Source: Brevibacterium aurantiacum (GTDB lineage: Bacteria; Actinomycetota; Actinomycetes; Actinomycetales; Brevibacteriaceae). Taken from it: 64,000 bases of DNA. The translations under genes and the position numbers were made by a program. Below are positions 46,495 to 57,881 of the stretch, in pieces. Under the pieces are notes generated by a model that was not told where the DNA came from, made no database searches, and was given only the letters and a program-made list of their open reading frames with translations. The first letter of the stretch is position 1. Each line of letters begins with the position of its first letter. The stretch covers positions 62,001 to 126,000 of the forward strand of contig NZ_FXZB01000001.1 in the NCBI RefSeq assembly GCF_900169065.1. Direction: 5' to 3'.

Positions 46495-48585
46495 TCACAG
46501 CGACCGCGGATCGTCGATGCGGATACGGACTTGGGGCAGCTTCTTCGCCGACCGCGAGGCGATGAGATGGGCCAGTGATTCCCCCACCGCGTCGCCAGCC
46601 GCGATCGGATAGGCTGCGACCGCTTTCTGGTCATCGCCGTCGGAGTCGCGGATGAGTTCGGTCAGTTCGGGCACCTCGGCGAGGACTGCGTCGATGCCGG
46701 TGCCGGGACCGGTGAGTTCGACGATGCGACGGTAGGGCGGGAATCCGAGTTCCCTGCGATCGCCGAGTGCTCTGGACATGCTGGTGACCGGGTCGAAGGT
46801 GGTCACCGTGCTCCGGATTGCCTCGTCGGTGTCGCCGAGGTAGACGACTCCCCCGGCAGTGCGTGATCTCACGAGGACTGCCGCACGCAGTCGTCGGCTG
46901 ATCCCCTCGTCGGTTGAGCGCATCCAAGGCCCAGGCCACAGCGAGTCGAGCAGAATGGCGCAGGCGTAGCCCCCGAGAGCATAGGGTTCGGCTCCGGTGG
47001 TGGCGACGACGATGCGGGCAGTGTCATCGATGGCGACGGGAATGTCATCCCCGCCGGATTCTAGGATTTCGATCCCCGGCATGGCCTTGCGCAGCTCTTC
47101 GACGGTGCGACCCCTGCCGCGCACGATCGACCGCACCTGGTTCGAGCGGCAGCGCCCGCAGGAGAAGGTCTCGGAGTGGAAGCCGCAGGATCGGCAGGCG
47201 AAGGGCCCCACCTCGGACTGGGTGGTCAGCGTGGCCGAACAGTTGGGGCAGCGGGCGACCTCTTGGCATCGTGCGCAGGCGAACACCGGGTAATACCCGG
47301 CTCGTGGGACCTGGACGAGGACGGGGCCGACCGCGTTGGTGTCCTTGGTTCCGGGGCGCAGGGCACCACGCATGAGCTGCCAGGCCCGCGAGGGGATGCG
47401 CTGCCAGGCGAAGGGGTCACGTTCCTCATCGGGGACGAATACTCGGGGTGCTCCCTCGCGACGTTCCGGGCCGGTGGGCGTACTGTCGCGCAGCCACCCG
47501 ACTTCCACGAGACGCTGGATCTCGGCGCTGCGGTCGGTGGAGACGAACAGCAGCCCGGTGGTCTCGATGGTCGACCTCAGCAGGCAGACCTCTCTGGCGT
47601 GCGGGTAGGGAGCGTGCTGGTCGAGGTAGTTCGAGTTCGAGTCGTCGAAGCAGATGATGAGGCCCAGGTCTGCGACGGGAGCGAAGGCCGCGGCTCTGGT
47701 GCCGATCGTTATGCGTGTGTGTCCCAGCAGTCCCCGCAGCCAGGCATTCCACCGCTGTTCGGGCGATTGGTCGGCGCTGAGCACCGAGTGCGAGTCGATG
47801 TCCGCGCTGGCGTCGAGGGCCGCTGAGAGGACAGCAAGTTCGCGGTGATCGGGCACCAGCCACAGCACGGACTCCCCCGCGGCCAGTGTGGCCCTGGCTG
47901 CGGCCAGTCCGGCGGTGATCCAACTGAGTCCCGGGGTGGGCCCGGGTACGCAGGTCAGTGCGATGCGCGGATGTTCGGCGGCGGGGAAGTCCTCTGCCTG
48001 GTCGGACGGGGAATGTCTGAGGACCCATTCGCCGAGGCGGCCGACCGTGTCCTCGGCAGTCGCCGTCTCGTTGTCTGCAGCGGTGGTCGAGTTCTCGGAC
48101 GCCGTGCTCGCGTTACCGGAGTCTGTCGGTGCGCTGGAACTGCTCGCGTTCTGCTCACGCGTCTTCTCAGCCTTGAGAACGGCCTTCTCGGCGCGGGCGT
48201 GGCGTGGTGGGATCGCCAGCCGAAGGACGTCGGAGAGTGTGCCGGCGTAGCGGCGGGCGGTGGCGGTGCCGAGACGCAGCAGCTCGGGGGTGAGGACTGC
48301 GACCGGACTGGTGATGCGTTCGATCGTGGCCAGTGGTCCGATGTGATCGGATGACTCGACCCGCTCGAGCAGGAAACCGTCACGCAGCTTACCTGCGAAC
48401 TTGACCCGTACTCGTACACCCGGACGGGCGGTGTCGGCGAACTTCTCCGGCACCGCGTAGTCGAAGGCACGGGCCAGGTGCGGCACCGGGTGATCGATGA
48501 GCACTCGGGCCACGGGATCCTCCGCAGCCACCGGCACCTGTCCGAGGGCAGAGGTGCCGGTGTCGATCGGAAGAGGTTCGTCCAT
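46495..48585 (-). CDS. priA: PriA-like primosomal protein, helicase motifs decayed
   Basis: Replication-restart protein family, 696 residues. The DNA-binding 3'BD begins at about 25 (ARVLIDHPVPHLARAFDYAVP). The P-loop region reads GPTPGLSW (215-222), lacking GKT, and motif II reads DDSN (314-317) instead of DEEH, so ATPase activity is not expected. Eight zinc cysteines remain at 437, 440, 446, 449, 464, 467, 476 and 479. A low-complexity Ser/Thr/Ala insert is at about 145-180. The ATG at 48585 shares one base with the metK stop (TGATG). Mycobacterial PriA is similarly described as a probable non-helicase. Confidence 0.9.
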   Translation of the reverse strand: MDEPLPIDTGTSALGQVPVAAEDPVARVLIDHPVPHLARAFDYAVPEKFADTARPGVRVRVKFAGKLRDGFLLERVESSDHIGPLATIERITSPVAVLTPELLRLGTATARRYAGTLSDVLRLAIPPRHARAEKAVLKAEKTREQNASSSSAPTDSGNASTASENSTTAADNETATAEDTVGRLGEWVLRHSPSDQAEDFPAAEHPRIALTCVPGPTPGLSWITAGLAAARATLAAGESVLWLVPDHRELAVLSAALDASADIDSHSVLSADQSPEQRWNAWLRGLLGHTRITIGTRAAAFAPVADLGLIICFDDSNSNYLDQHAPYPHAREVCLLRSTIETTGLLFVSTDRSAEIQRLVEVGWLRDSTPTGPERREGAPRVFVPDEERDPFAWQRIPSRAWQLMRGALRPGTKDTNAVGPVLVQVPRAGYYPVFACARCQEVARCPNCSATLTTQSEVGPFACRSCGFHSETFSCGRCRSNQVRSIVRGRGRTVEELRKAMPGIEILESGGDDIPVAIDDTARIVVATTGAEPYALGGYACAILLDSLWPGPWMRSTDEGISRRLRAAVLVRSRTAGGVVYLGDTDEAIRSTVTTFDPVTSMSRALGDRRELGFPPYRRIVELTGPGTGIDAVLAEVPELTELIRDSDGDDQKAVAAYPIAAGDAVGESLAHLIASRSAKKLPQVRIRIDDPRSL

Positions 48586-49787
48586 CAAGCCGAGGAGACT
48601 GCACGCAGCAGATCGTCGGCGCGGTCCGTGACCTCCCAAGTAAAATCAGGGAGCTCGCGGCCGAAGTGACCGTAGGTCGACGTCTGGGAGTAGATCGGGC
48701 GCAGGAGGTTGAGGTCCCGGATGATCACGGCCGGTCGCAGATCGAAGACCTCGCGAATCGCCTTCGAGATCGCGTTCGGGTCGACCTTCTCGGTGCCGAA
48801 GGTCTCGACGTAGAGGCCCATCGGGTCGACACGGCCGATGGCGTAGGAGACCTGCACCTCGGCGCGGTCGGCGAGCCCGGCCGCCACGACGTTCTTCGCC
48901 ACCCAACGCATGGCATAGGCAGCAGAGCGGTCGACCTTCGACGGGTCCTTCCCAGAGAAGGCACCTCCACCGTGGCGGGAGTAGCCGCCGTAGGTGTCGA
49001 CGATGATCTTGCGACCGGTCAGTCCGGCATCGCCCATCGGTCCGCCGGTGACGAAGGGACCGGCCGGGTTGATGTGGATGTTGGCATGAGAGTCGTCGAG
49101 ACCGGAACCGGCGATGACCGGATCGATGACGAAGTCCTTGATCTCGGAATGCAGCTGGGCCTGGTTCACGTGTGCCGCGTGCTGGGTCGAGACGACGATG
49201 TTCTCGATCGACACGGCTTCGTCGCCATCGTAGCCGAGTGTCAGCTGGGTTTTGCCGTCGGGGCGCAGGTAGTCAAGGGCGCCGGTCTTGCGCACCTCGG
49301 ACAGCTTCTCGGCCATGCGTGAGGCCAGGTGGATCGGCACCGGCATGAGGACATCGGTGGCGTTGTCGGCATAGCCGAACATCAACCCCTGGTCTCCGGC
49401 GCCCAGGCTTGAGCCGTGGTCGGATTCCACGGCTTCACGGAAGTCCAGCGGGTTGGTCACACCGGAATGGATGTCGGTGGACTGGCTGCCGATGGACACG
49501 GAGACTCCGCAGGAGTGTCCGTCGAATCCGGTGTCGGAGGAGTCATAGCCGATTCCTGTGATGAGCCGGCGGACGATGCCGGCGACATCGGCGTAGGCCG
49601 CGGTGTTGACCTCGCCGGCGACGTGGACGAGACCGGTGGTGACCATCGTCTCGACTGCGACCTTGGCGTTCGGGTCCTGACTCAGCAGATCGTCGAGAAC
49701 GGCATCGCTGATCTGGTCGCAGATCTTGTCGGGATGGCCCTCGGTGACGGATTCGGACGAGAAGAAACGCAGATTTGATTGACTCAC
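48585..49787 (-). CDS. metK: S-adenosylmethionine synthetase
   Basis: Makes SAM from methionine and ATP. The 400-residue three-domain protein has [21 protein letters not shown] and [19 protein letters not shown] 49787 is chosen over ATG 49805 because it overlaps the coaBC stop (GTGA), and this matches the family N-terminus. No SAM riboswitch was seen before it, as expected for an internal operon gene. It feeds the methyltransferases of the cell. Confidence 0.96.
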   Translation of the reverse strand: MSQSNLRFFSSESVTEGHPDKICDQISDAVLDDLLSQDPNAKVAVETMVTTGLVHVAGEVNTAAYADVAGIVRRLITGIGYDSSDTGFDGHSCGVSVSIGSQSTDIHSGVTNPLDFREAVESDHGSSLGAGDQGLMFGYADNATDVLMPVPIHLASRMAEKLSEVRKTGALDYLRPDGKTQLTLGYDGDEAVSIENIVVSTQHAAHVNQAQLHSEIKDFVIDPVIAGSGLDDSHANIHINPAGPFVTGGPMGDAGLTGRKIIVDTYGGYSRHGGGAFSGKDPSKVDRSAAYAMRWVAKNVVAAGLADRAEVQVSYAIGRVDPMGLYVETFGTEKVDPNAISKAIREVFDLRPAVIIRDLNLLRPIYSQTSTYGHFGRELPDFTWEVTDRADDLLRAVSSA

Positions 49788-51031
49788 GGCGTCGATTCTA
49801 CGCATTCCATTCGATTCACGAGAGCCGCGATGACCTTTTCCGAAACATCGTCCTTGCTGCCGTGGAATTCCACGGATGCGTCGACGTCAGTGCCGTCAGC
49901 GCTGAGGATCTGGACGGCGTTGTCATCGTGGCCGAAGGCTCTGTCCTCGGAGACATTGTTGAAGACCAGGAGGTCGACACCCTTGCGCCGGAACTTCGCC
50001 TTGGCGTAGTCGAGCGCACTGTGATGAGAATCTCCGGTCTCGGCGGCGAATCCGACGATGATCTGCGACTCGGGGCGTGACTGCACGAGCCCAACGAGCA
50101 CATCGGGGTTCTGCACCAGGTTGAGGGTCAGGCCCTCACCGCCGGACTTCTTCATCTTCGAATCGGTGCGCTGTGCCGGCCGGTAGTCGGCGACGGCTGC
50201 GGCCATGATGATGGCATCGGCCTCGGGTTGAGAGGCGAGCATCTGGGTCTGGAGTTCGAGCGTGGATTCGACGTTCGTGATGCGCACGTTCTCCGGCAGA
50301 CCGGACAGGAGTCCCGTGTCGATGTTGGCCGCGACCAGGTCCACGTGGGCTCCGGCTGCGGCGGCGGCTCGTGCCAGTGCGATGCCCTGTTTGCCTGAGG
50401 AGCGGTTGCCGAGGAATCTCACGGGATCGAGTGGTTCTCGGGTTCCGCCGGCACTGACGACAAGGCGCTTGCCCTGCAGCGGTCCGCCGAGCTTGGCGGC
50501 CGCAGCGTTCGCAGCGGCGGCAAGGGCGAAATCAACGATCGTCTCGGGTTCGGGCAGGCGCCCGGGACCGGAGTCGGGTCCGGTGAGTCGTCCCACAGCG
50601 GGTTCGAGGACATGGATGCCGCGCTGCTTCAAGGTCGCAATGTTGGCGACGGTGGCAGCGTTCTGCCACATCTCGGTGTGCATGGCCGGGGCGACGACCA
50701 CCTCGGCGGTCGTCGTCAGGACCGTTGCGGTGAGCAGGTCATCGGCGATGCCTGCGGCCAGTTTGGCCAGGGTATTGGCTGTGGCCGGCGCAATGACGAC
50801 GAGTTCGGCATCCTGCCCGATGCGGACATGGTTGACCGACTCGACCTCGTCGAAGACGTCGGTGCTCACGGTCTGCGAGGACAGTGCCTCAAAGGTGGCG
50901 GCACCGACGAAGTTCAGCGCGCTGGCAGTGGGCACGACCTTGACGCTGTGCCCGAGCTCCCGGAGCCGCCGAATGACATGGCACGCCTTGTAGGCGGCGA
51001 TTCCACCGGCGACGCCGAGTACGGTTCTCAC
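49784..51031 (-). CDS. coaBC: bifunctional phosphopantothenoylcysteine decarboxylase / synthase
   Basis: Two steps of CoA synthesis: ligation of cysteine to phosphopantothenate (CoaB, C-terminal) and decarboxylation (CoaC, N-terminal). The 415 residues show the flavin domain ([35 protein letters not shown]) and the synthase domain ([31 protein letters not shown]). GTG 51031 overlaps the rpoZ stop (GTGA). With coaE at 12-13 kb the window holds three CoA steps. Confidence 0.96.
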   Translation of the reverse strand: MRTVLGVAGGIAAYKACHVIRRLRELGHSVKVVPTASALNFVGAATFEALSSQTVSTDVFDEVESVNHVRIGQDAELVVIAPATANTLAKLAAGIADDLLTATVLTTTAEVVVAPAMHTEMWQNAATVANIATLKQRGIHVLEPAVGRLTGPDSGPGRLPEPETIVDFALAAAANAAAAKLGGPLQGKRLVVSAGGTREPLDPVRFLGNRSSGKQGIALARAAAAAGAHVDLVAANIDTGLLSGLPENVRITNVESTLELQTQMLASQPEADAIIMAAAVADYRPAQRTDSKMKKSGGEGLTLNLVQNPDVLVGLVQSRPESQIIVGFAAETGDSHHSALDYAKAKFRRKGVDLLVFNNVSEDRAFGHDDNAVQILSADGTDVDASVEFHGSKDDVSEKVIAALVNRMECVESTP

Positions 51032-51360
51032 TGGTCGCTGAAGTCCAGTGCGCCATCGTTGCTGGCAGCGGGCTGCGCAGGCTCCTGGCTGAGGCCACCG
51101 AAGTCGGCTTCGGTGACTTCGCGAGCCACGATCTTGCCCTCGTTGATCTCGCGGAGCGCGATCGACAGCGGCTTCTCATGGGTGCCGGGGGTCACCAGCG
51201 GACCGACGTTTTCGAGCAGTCCCTCTTGGAGCTGGGCGTAGTAGGAATTGATCTGGCGGGCTCGCTGAGCCGCAATCGAGACCAGTTCGTACTTCGAGCT
51301 GGTCACGGCCAGCAGATCATCAATCGGTGGATTGGTGATGCCTTCAGGTTGTGCAGGCAA
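51028..51360 (-). CDS. rpoZ: RNA polymerase omega subunit
   Basis: Assembly chaperone of RNA polymerase that wraps the beta' C-terminus. The 110-residue protein has [19 protein letters not shown] and the conserved ARQINSYY helix, with an acidic C-terminal tail. No in-frame ATG or GTG exists near the family's usual start, so TTG 51360 is used, a rare start choice in this window. It is 12 bp after gmk. Confidence 0.93.
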   Translation of the reverse strand: MPAQPEGITNPPIDDLLAVTSSKYELVSIAAQRARQINSYYAQLQEGLLENVGPLVTPGTHEKPLSIALREINEGKIVAREVTEADFGGLSQEPAQPAASNDGALDFSDQ

Positions 51361-51372
51361 TGAATGTCCAAT

Positions 51373-51951
51373 CTAATCGGTAGTGGATATACCCATCAAT
51401 GATATGAGTTCTTCGGCCGCAGTGCGAACGTGGTCATTGACGATGGTGACGTTGAACTCGGATTCGGCCGCCAATTCCTGCTTGGCAGTGGTGAGTCGAC
51501 GCTCCTGTTCGGCCTCTGATTCCGTTCCGCGACCGGTGAGTCTCGACACGAGCTCGTCCCAGCTGGGTGGTGCCAGGAAGACGAACAGCGCCTCCGGCAT
51601 CTTGTCCTTGACCTGGCGTGCGCCCTGCAGATCGATCTCCAACAGGGCCGGAATCCCCTGAGCAAGCTTCTCCTGCACTTGGGCCGAGGGCGTGCCGTAG
51701 CGGTGGCGACCATGGACCACGGCGTACTCGAGCAGCTCACCGGCGGCGATGAGCGAGTCGAATTCGTCATCGCTGATGAAGTGATAATGAACACCATCGA
51801 CTTCGCCGGGCCGCCGTGGCCGCGTGGTGGCGGAGACGGAGAACCAGACCTCGGGATGGTGATCTCTGATGTACGCGCTGATGGTGCCTTTTCCGACCGC
51901 GGTGGGACCCGCGAGAACGGTCAGTCGATTATTCACAGATCTATTGTTCAC
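51373..51951 (-). CDS. gmk: guanylate kinase
   Basis: Phosphorylates GMP to GDP. The 192-residue protein has P-loop [10 protein letters not shown] (about 14-23), the GMP-binding [21 protein letters not shown] and the lid segment [13 protein letters not shown] 51951 gives the usual length; a second GTG at 51936 is equally free of a ribosome-binding site. The longer ORF upstream is a shadow of mihF. It sits between mihF and rpoZ, as in other actinobacteria. Confidence 0.95.
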   Translation of the reverse strand: MNNRSVNNRLTVLAGPTAVGKGTISAYIRDHHPEVWFSVSATTRPRRPGEVDGVHYHFISDDEFDSLIAAGELLEYAVVHGRHRYGTPSAQVQEKLAQGIPALLEIDLQGARQVKDKMPEALFVFLAPPSWDELVSRLTGRGTESEAEQERRLTTAKQELAAESEFNVTIVNDHVRTAAEELISLMGISTTD

Positions 51952-51955
51952 ACAT

Positions 51956-52267
51956 TCAGGAGTATTTCTCCAACAGGGCATTCTTCTGGTGTACGCCCAG
52001 GCCCTTGATCCGACGTGACGAGGCGATGCCCACGTCGTCCATGGCCGCTTCCGCACGCCGGTCGCCGACTCCCGGAAGGGATCTCAGCAGATCGACGACG
52101 CGCATCTTCGCGAGTGCTTCGTCTGCGTCGGCCTTCTTCAGCACGGCGGCGAGATCGGTTTGACCATTCTTCAGCGCTGATTTGACCTCGGCTCGCGCCT
52201 GACGCGCTTTGAAAGCCTTGTCAAGAGCGGCTGAACGCTGTTGCGGGGTCAAAGGTTCGAGTGCCAC
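51956..52267 (-). CDS. mihF: actinobacterial integration host factor (mIHF)
   Basis: Small nucleoid-associated protein with a helix-two-turn-helix DNA-binding end, essential in several actinobacteria and needed for phage L5 integration in mycobacteria. The 103-residue sequence begins [19 protein letters not shown] and ends [20 protein letters not shown] then [15 protein letters not shown], matching the family. GTG 52267 has AGGAG 5-6 nt upstream; the longer ORF has no family similarity. Confidence 0.94.
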   Translation of the reverse strand: MALEPLTPQQRSAALDKAFKARQARAEVKSALKNGQTDLAAVLKKADADEALAKMRVVDLLRSLPGVGDRRAEAAMDDVGIASSRRIKGLGVHQKNALLEKYS

Positions 52268-52313
52268 ATTATCTCCTCTGTCACCATGAACGGGCAGGTA
52301 GGGAAGTTGCTTC

Positions 52314-52319
52314 AGTCTA
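52314..52319 (-). promoter_or_regulatory. candidate -10 box of mihF
   Basis: TAGACT on the minus strand after a T-rich tract, giving a transcript start near 52307 and a 40-nt leader with an AGGAG site. The -35 is unclear. Confidence 0.45.
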
Positions 52320-52470
52320 AAACAAAAACCCTCGTGAGAGGCATAAAGCGGCAAAGAAAACTCAATTGCTCGCAGAACTGCTCACTTCGGGTCCACCCCA
52401 CTCCACCTCAGGCGACGCAGAAAATCGGAGGAGAGCATTCAGGCAATCGGCACAGAGCAGGCAACGAGAG

Positions 52471-52510
52471 AAGGCGTGCAGGCCGCACAATGACGCTGCC
52501 TGCACGCCTT
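52471..52510 (-). terminator. hairpin ending the pyr operon
   Basis: Perfect 13-bp arms (52471-52483 and 52498-52510) with a 14-nt loop, about 80 nt after the pyrF stop. There is no T-run. Confidence 0.55.
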
Positions 52511-52587
52511 AAGCGCAGTGAGATCAGACACACGCTCAGGTGGTCTCAAACAGCTCCTGCGCGACCGGCTGACATGTCCTGCGAGTC

Positions 52588-53445
52588 TCAGATCACCTGT
52601 GTCAGGGACTCGTTGAGCGACTTTGCCGCTGCCCGCACGCCTTCGGGTCCTGCGCTGAGCACGGCCCGTGAGGTGGTGGCCAGGATCTGGTTGGCCGCGA
52701 TGGCCTCGGATCCGAAGACATCGATCAGCTCGGCGATCCCTGCTCCCTGAGCACCGACCCCGGGTGCCAGGATCGGACCGCCGCATGCGGCCGGGTCGAA
52801 GCCGAGGTCACGGGCCGCGGACCCGATCGTGGCACCGACCACCAGGCCGAACCGGCCCAAGCCCTCGGTGGAGTCTGCCTCGTTGCGCGCGGCGACCTGG
52901 GACACGATCGACCCGGCGACCGAGTCACCGAAGCCGTCTGCGGCCTCACCACGTCGTGCGTGCTGAACTTCCGCACCTTCGGGATTCGAGGTCAGGGCCA
53001 GGACGAAGACGCCCCGATCATGCGCCTCGGCGAGGTCGAACGCCGGGTCCAGTGCCCCGAATCCGAGATACGGGGAGACCGTGATCGAATCCGCTGCCAG
53101 CGCCGAGGTGGGCTCCAGGTAGGCGCGTGCGTACGCTCCCATGGTCGACCCGATGTCCCCGCGTTTGATGTCGAGGACGCTGATGAGCTCGTGTTCCCGG
53201 CAGGCAGCCAGAGTCTCTTCGAGCGCAGCGACCCCGGCCGAACCGTATTGTTCGTAGAAGGCCGACTGCGGTTTCACGGCGGCCACAGTCCCGGACAGTT
53301 CAGACACCGTGCGCAGAGAGAATTCGCGCACACCTTCCGCCGTGCGCGGCAGTCCCCAGGCCTCGAGAAGATGATCGTGGGGGTCGATGCCCACGCACAG
53401 TGGTCCGTGCTCGTCCATGGCCGCCTGGAGGCGGGCGCCGAACAT
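52588..53445 (-). CDS. pyrF: orotidine 5'-phosphate decarboxylase (type 2)
   Basis: Final step to UMP. The 285-residue protein has VGIDPHDHLL, VKPQSAFYE and the catalytic DIKRGDIGST (Lys94), the type 2 form used by actinobacteria. ATG 53445 shares a base with the carB stop (TGATG); an earlier GTG is not needed. It is the last gene of the pyr operon. Confidence 0.95.
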   Translation of the reverse strand: MFGARLQAAMDEHGPLCVGIDPHDHLLEAWGLPRTAEGVREFSLRTVSELSGTVAAVKPQSAFYEQYGSAGVAALEETLAACREHELISVLDIKRGDIGSTMGAYARAYLEPTSALAADSITVSPYLGFGALDPAFDLAEAHDRGVFVLALTSNPEGAEVQHARRGEAADGFGDSVAGSIVSQVAARNEADSTEGLGRFGLVVGATIGSAARDLGFDPAACGGPILAPGVGAQGAGIAELIDVFGSEAIAANQILATTSRAVLSAGPEGVRAAAKSLNESLTQVI

Positions 53446-56400
53446 CACGCGCTCCAATCCTGCAGACTGCGAACCTTGAACGTCTTGTCGCGGACGACCT
53501 CGAGCGAGGTGACTGCCGCGGCGAATTCGGCCAAAGTGGTGATCAGCGGCACGGAGTTCGCTGTGGCAGAAGCACGGATCTCGTAGCCGTCTGCGCGTTC
53601 CTGACGGCCGGACGGAACGTTGATGACCATATCGATCGTCCCCGCTGCCAGGTAGTCGAGGATGGTGCGATCCTCGGCATCGGCCTCGAAGTGCTTGTGC
53701 ACCTGAGTGGTCTTGATGCCGTAGCGGGACAGGACCGCGGCCGTGCCGGTGGTCGCGACGACGTCGAAGCCCATGTCGACGAGTTCCTTCACGGGCAGGA
53801 CCATGGCGCGCTTGTCCCGGTCAGCGACCGAGACGAACACCGTACCGGAGGTCGGCAGCTTCACCGATGCGCCCAGGAGACCCTTGGCGAAGGCCGTCGG
53901 GAAGTCGTGGTCGATGCCCATGACCTCACCCGTAGAGCGCATCTCCGGTCCGAGGATCGAGTCGACGACCTTGCCCTCGACGGTCCTGAACCGTCGGAAC
54001 GGCAGGACCGCTTCCTTGACCGCGATCGGGTGGTCCAGAGGCAGCCGCGAACCGTCGCCGGTCTCGGGGAGCATGTCCCCGCGCAGATCTGCGATGGTGC
54101 GGCCGACCGCGATGAGCGCTGCTGCCTTGGCCAGCTGAGTGGACGTGGCCTTCGAGACGAAGGGCACGGTCCGCGAGGCGCGGGGGTTGGCCTCGATGAC
54201 GTGGAGCACGTCGGCGGTGATGGCGAACTGGATATTGAGCAGTCCGCGCACATTGGTGCCTTCGGCGATCGCCGCGGTGGCGGTGCGCACGCGTTCGAGC
54301 ACATCCTCACCCAAGGTCAGCGAGGGCAGCACGCACGCCGAGTCACCGGAGTGGATACCGGCCTCCTCGATGTGCTCCATGATGCCGCCGATGAAGATGT
54401 CGGTGCCGTCATAGAGGGCATCGACGTCGATTTCGATGGCATCTTCGAGGAACCTGTCGACGAGGACCGGACGGTCCACGGAGATCTCCGTGGCCGTGGC
54501 CATGTAGTCCACCAGCTGCGTGCGATCGTAGACGATCTGCATTCCGCGGCCACCGAGAACATAGGACGGACGCACGAGGACCGGGTAGCCGATCTCCTCG
54601 GCGATCTTCTCGGCCTCGGAGTAGGTCACGGCGGTGCCGTGCTTCGGTGCGGTGAGCCCGGCACGGTCGAGCACGGCCCCGAACTCGCCGCGGTCTTCGG
54701 CCAGGTCGATGGCCTCAGGCTGGGTGCCGAGGACCGGCACGCCTGCGGCCTTGAGCTTATCGGCCAAGCCCAGCGGGGTCTGCCCACCCAGGGTGCAGAC
54801 GACACCGAGCATGGGACCGGCGGCCACCTCGGCGTGGTAGACCTCCATGACATCCTCAAAGGTCAGAGGTTCGAAGTAGAGACGATCGGCCGTGTCATAG
54901 TCCGTCGACACGGTCTCGGGGTTGCAGTTGACCATGATGGTCTCGAAGCCTGCCTCGGAGATGGCCATCGTCGCGTGCACGCATGAGTAGTCGAACTCGA
55001 TGCCCTGACCGATCCGGTTCGGACCCGAACCGAGGATGAGCACGGCCGGCTTCTCACGCGGGGCGACCTCGGTCTCCTCGTCGTAGCTCGAGTAGTGGTA
55101 CGGGGTGTGTGCGGCGAACTCACCGGCACAGGTGTCAACGGTCTTGAACACGGGGCGGATCCGCAGGGCGTGGCGGACACCGGTGACGACACCGGTCTCC
55201 ATGCTGCGCAGTTCGGCGATCTGCTCATCGGAGAAACCGTGGTTCTTCGCGACCTTGAGCACCTGGGGATCGAGTTCGTCTGCTGCGGAGATGAACTCGG
55301 CGACCTCATTGATGAGTTCGATCTGGTCGAGGAACCAGGGATCGATCTCGCAGGCCTCGAAGACCTCCGCATTGGTCAGTCCCGCAGCCAGACCCCGCTG
55401 CACGGAGTGGATGCGATCCGCGGTGGCATGCGAGATGGCTTCGAGGACGGACTCTCTGACGTCCTCGTCGCTGATGTCGGGCAGGTCGGTCCAGGAGAAT
55501 GAGGCCTTTCGCTGCTCCATCGAGCGCATGGCCTTCTGCAAGGCGGTGGTGAAGTTACGGCCCAGGGCCATGACCTCGCCCACGGACTTCATGGTCGTCG
55601 TCAGCGTCGGGTCGGCTGCGGGGAACTTCTCGAAGGTGAACCGTGGGATCTTGACCACGACATAGTCCAGCGTCGGTTCGAAGCTGGCAGGGGTGACCTT
55701 CGTGATGTCGTTGGGGATCTCGTCGAGCGAATAGCCGACGGCCAGCTTCGCGGCCATCTTCGCGATCGGGAATCCGGTGGCCTTCGAAGCCAGGGCCGAG
55801 GAGCGCGAGACTCTCGGGTTCATTTCGATGACGACGATGCGGCCGGTCTTCGGATCCACGGCGTACTGGATGTTGCAGCCGCCGGTGGCGACGCCGACGG
55901 CGCGGATGACGTCGATGCCGATGTCGCGCATCTTCTGGTATTCGCGGTCGGTCAGCGTCAGCGAGGGTGCCACCGTGATCGAGTCACCGGTGTGCACGCC
56001 CACAGGGTCGACGTTCTCGATCGAGCAGATGACGACCACGTTGTCCTTGTGGTCGCGCATGAGTTCGAGTTCGTATTCCTTCCAGCCGAGGATCGATTCC
56101 TCGAGGAGCACCTCGTGGTTCATCGAATCGCCCAGTCCAGCTCCGGCGATGCGGCGCAGGTCGGCTTCGTCATAGGCCATGCCCGAGCCGAGCCCGCCCA
56201 TGGTGAACGACGGCCGCACGACGACGGGATAGTTGAGCTCTTCGGCACCAGCAAGTGCCTCGTCGATGGTGTGGCAGATGACGGACTTGGCCGATTCTGC
56301 GCCGCACTCTTCGACGATGGTCTTGAACTTCTGACGGTCCTCGCCGCGCTGGATGGCTTCGACGTCGGCGCCGATGAGTTCGACCCCGTACTTCTCGAGG

Positions 56401-56720
56401 GTTCCTGCGTCGTGGAGTTCGATCGCGGCGTTGAGCGCCGTCTGACCGCCCAGGGTCGGCAGGATCGCGTCGGGGCGTTCCTTCTCGATAATCGATTCGA
56501 TGATGTCGGGATCGATGGGCTCGACATAGGTGGCGTCGGCGACATCGGGATCGGTCATGATCGTCGCCGGGTTCGAGTTGATGAGGATGACGCGCAGGCC
56601 CTCTTCGCGCAGCACACGGCAGGCCTGGGTGCCCGAGTAGTCGAATTCACAGGCCTGACCGATGACGATCGGTCCGGAACCGATGACCAGGACGGATTTG
56701 AGATCTTGTCTGAGTGGCAT
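53445..56720 (-). CDS. carB: carbamoyl phosphate synthase large subunit
   Basis: Makes carbamoyl phosphate from bicarbonate, ammonia and two ATP. The 1091 residues show two ATP-grasp halves, each starting with a Rossmann-like [16 protein letters not shown] or [16 protein letters not shown], and a C-terminal MGS-like allosteric domain ([17 protein letters not shown]). ATG 56720 has AAGGAG 5-6 nt upstream. It follows carA by 9 bp. Confidence 0.97.
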   Translation of the reverse strand: MPLRQDLKSVLVIGSGPIVIGQACEFDYSGTQACRVLREEGLRVILINSNPATIMTDPDVADATYVEPIDPDIIESIIEKERPDAILPTLGGQTALNAAIELHDAGTLEKYGVELIGADVEAIQRGEDRQKFKTIVEECGAESAKSVICHTIDEALAGAEELNYPVVVRPSFTMGGLGSGMAYDEADLRRIAGAGLGDSMNHEVLLEESILGWKEYELELMRDHKDNVVVICSIENVDPVGVHTGDSITVAPSLTLTDREYQKMRDIGIDVIRAVGVATGGCNIQYAVDPKTGRIVVIEMNPRVSRSSALASKATGFPIAKMAAKLAVGYSLDEIPNDITKVTPASFEPTLDYVVVKIPRFTFEKFPAADPTLTTTMKSVGEVMALGRNFTTALQKAMRSMEQRKASFSWTDLPDISDEDVRESVLEAISHATADRIHSVQRGLAAGLTNAEVFEACEIDPWFLDQIELINEVAEFISAADELDPQVLKVAKNHGFSDEQIAELRSMETGVVTGVRHALRIRPVFKTVDTCAGEFAAHTPYHYSSYDEETEVAPREKPAVLILGSGPNRIGQGIEFDYSCVHATMAISEAGFETIMVNCNPETVSTDYDTADRLYFEPLTFEDVMEVYHAEVAAGPMLGVVCTLGGQTPLGLADKLKAAGVPVLGTQPEAIDLAEDRGEFGAVLDRAGLTAPKHGTAVTYSEAEKIAEEIGYPVLVRPSYVLGGRGMQIVYDRTQLVDYMATATEISVDRPVLVDRFLEDAIEIDVDALYDGTDIFIGGIMEHIEEAGIHSGDSACVLPSLTLGEDVLERVRTATAAIAEGTNVRGLLNIQFAITADVLHVIEANPRASRTVPFVSKATSTQLAKAAALIAVGRTIADLRGDMLPETGDGSRLPLDHPIAVKEAVLPFRRFRTVEGKVVDSILGPEMRSTGEVMGIDHDFPTAFAKGLLGASVKLPTSGTVFVSVADRDKRAMVLPVKELVDMGFDVVATTGTAAVLSRYGIKTTQVHKHFEADAEDRTILDYLAAGTIDMVINVPSGRQERADGYEIRASATANSVPLITTLAEFAAAVTSLEVVRDKTFKVRSLQDWSA

Positions 56721-56729
56721 GAGTGCTCC

Positions 56730-57881
56730 TTAGGCCTGTGCGACCTGGGAAGTGGACATGAGGTCGATGAAGCGATCGAACAGGTAGCTCGAATCGTGAG
56801 GCCCGGCGGCGGCCTCCGGGTGGAACTGGACGGAGAACGCCGGAATGTCGAGGCACTGGAGGCCTTCGACCACGTCGTCATTGAGGCACACGTGGGAGAC
56901 GGTGACTCGACCGAAGTCCGCGTCGTGTGGTGCCTGCGTCTCGCCCTCCAGGGGCGCGTCGACGGCGAATCCGTGGTTCTGCGAGGTGATCTCCACCTTG
57001 TCGGTGGTGCGGTCCATGACCGGGACGTTGATGCCGCGGTGACCGAAGGGCAGTTTGTACGTGCCGAAGCCCAGTGCTCGGCCCAGCAGCTGGTTGCCGA
57101 AGCAGATGCCGAAGAACGGGATCTTCGCAGCCAGGACCTCGCGCAGGAGTCCGACCTGGTCATCGGCGGTCGCCGGATCCCCGGGGCCGTTGGAGAAGAA
57201 GACTCCGTCGACGCCCAGCGCCTTGATCTCGTCGAAGCTCGTCGTGGCGGGCAGGAGGTGGACGTCGATGCCGCGTTCGCTCAGGCGTTCCGGCGTCATC
57301 GATTTGATGCCCAGGTCCAGGGCCGCGACACTGAACTTCCGCTCTCCCACAGCGGGGATGAGCTGGGGCTCGGTGATCGAGACCTCTTCGGCCAGTTTCG
57401 CGCCGGCCATATGCGGTGAGGCCTGGACCTTGGCCAGCAGCTCTTTGTCATCGGCATCGGCGGCGGGACCGGAGAAGATGCCCATGCGCATGGCACCGGC
57501 TTCGCGCAGATGCAGGGTCAGGGCACGGGTGTCGACGTCGCTGATGCCCACGATGCCGGATTCTTCGAGGCGCGTGGACAGGTCTCCGATGGAGCGCCAG
57601 TTCGAGGACACGCGGGAGGCGTCGCGGACGACATAGCCGGCGACCCAGATCTTGGCCGATTCGTCGTCATCATCGGTGATTCCCGTGTTGCCGATGTGCG
57701 GCGCGGTCTGGATCACGATCTGACGGTGATAGGACGGGTCGGTCAGTGTCTCCTGATAGCCCGACATGGCGGTGACGAAGACCGCTTCGCCCAGGGTCTC
57801 TCCGATGGCGCCGTAGGCAGAGCCTCGGAAGGTGCGTCCGTCTTCGAGGACGAGGACGGCAGGTGTGGTGGACAGTGTCAT
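56730..57881 (-). CDS. carA: carbamoyl phosphate synthase small subunit
   Basis: Glutaminase subunit that feeds ammonia to CarB. The 383 residues include the N-terminal CPSase domain ([17 protein letters not shown]) and a class I amidotransferase domain with nucleophile in [13 protein letters not shown] and the His/Glu of [13 protein letters not shown] 57881 overlaps the preceding stop (ATGA). Confidence 0.97.
   Translation of the reverse strand: MTLSTTPAVLVLEDGRTFRGSAYGAIGETLGEAVFVTAMSGYQETLTDPSYHRQIVIQTAPHIGNTGITDDDDESAKIWVAGYVVRDASRVSSNWRSIGDLSTRLEESGIVGISDVDTRALTLHLREAGAMRMGIFSGPAADADDKELLAKVQASPHMAGAKLAEEVSITEPQLIPAVGERKFSVAALDLGIKSMTPERLSERGIDVHLLPATTSFDEIKALGVDGVFFSNGPGDPATADDQVGLLREVLAAKIPFFGICFGNQLLGRALGFGTYKLPFGHRGINVPVMDRTTDKVEITSQNHGFAVDAPLEGETQAPHDADFGRVTVSHVCLNDDVVEGLQCLDIPAFSVQFHPEAAAGPHDSSYLFDRFIDLMSTSQVAQA

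Larger units (their letters stand above)
52268..52587. other. 320-bp gap between mihF and pyrF
   Basis: No gene is visible. It holds the pyrF-side hairpin (52471-52510), a TAGACT -10 candidate for mihF (52314-52319) and an AT-rich stretch around 52315-52370 upstream of it. It separates the pyr operon from the mihF-gmk operon. Confidence 0.6.

Noticed and set aside
49788-49805. ATG 49805 as metK start
   Set aside because: The GTG at 49787 overlaps the coaBC stop (GTGA) and matches the family N-terminus better.
53400-54986. 528-codon plus-strand open frame
   Set aside because: Antisense to carB; composition is that of a high-GC frame shadow.
55992-57419. 475-codon plus-strand open frame
   Set aside because: Antisense to carB and carA; a shadow.
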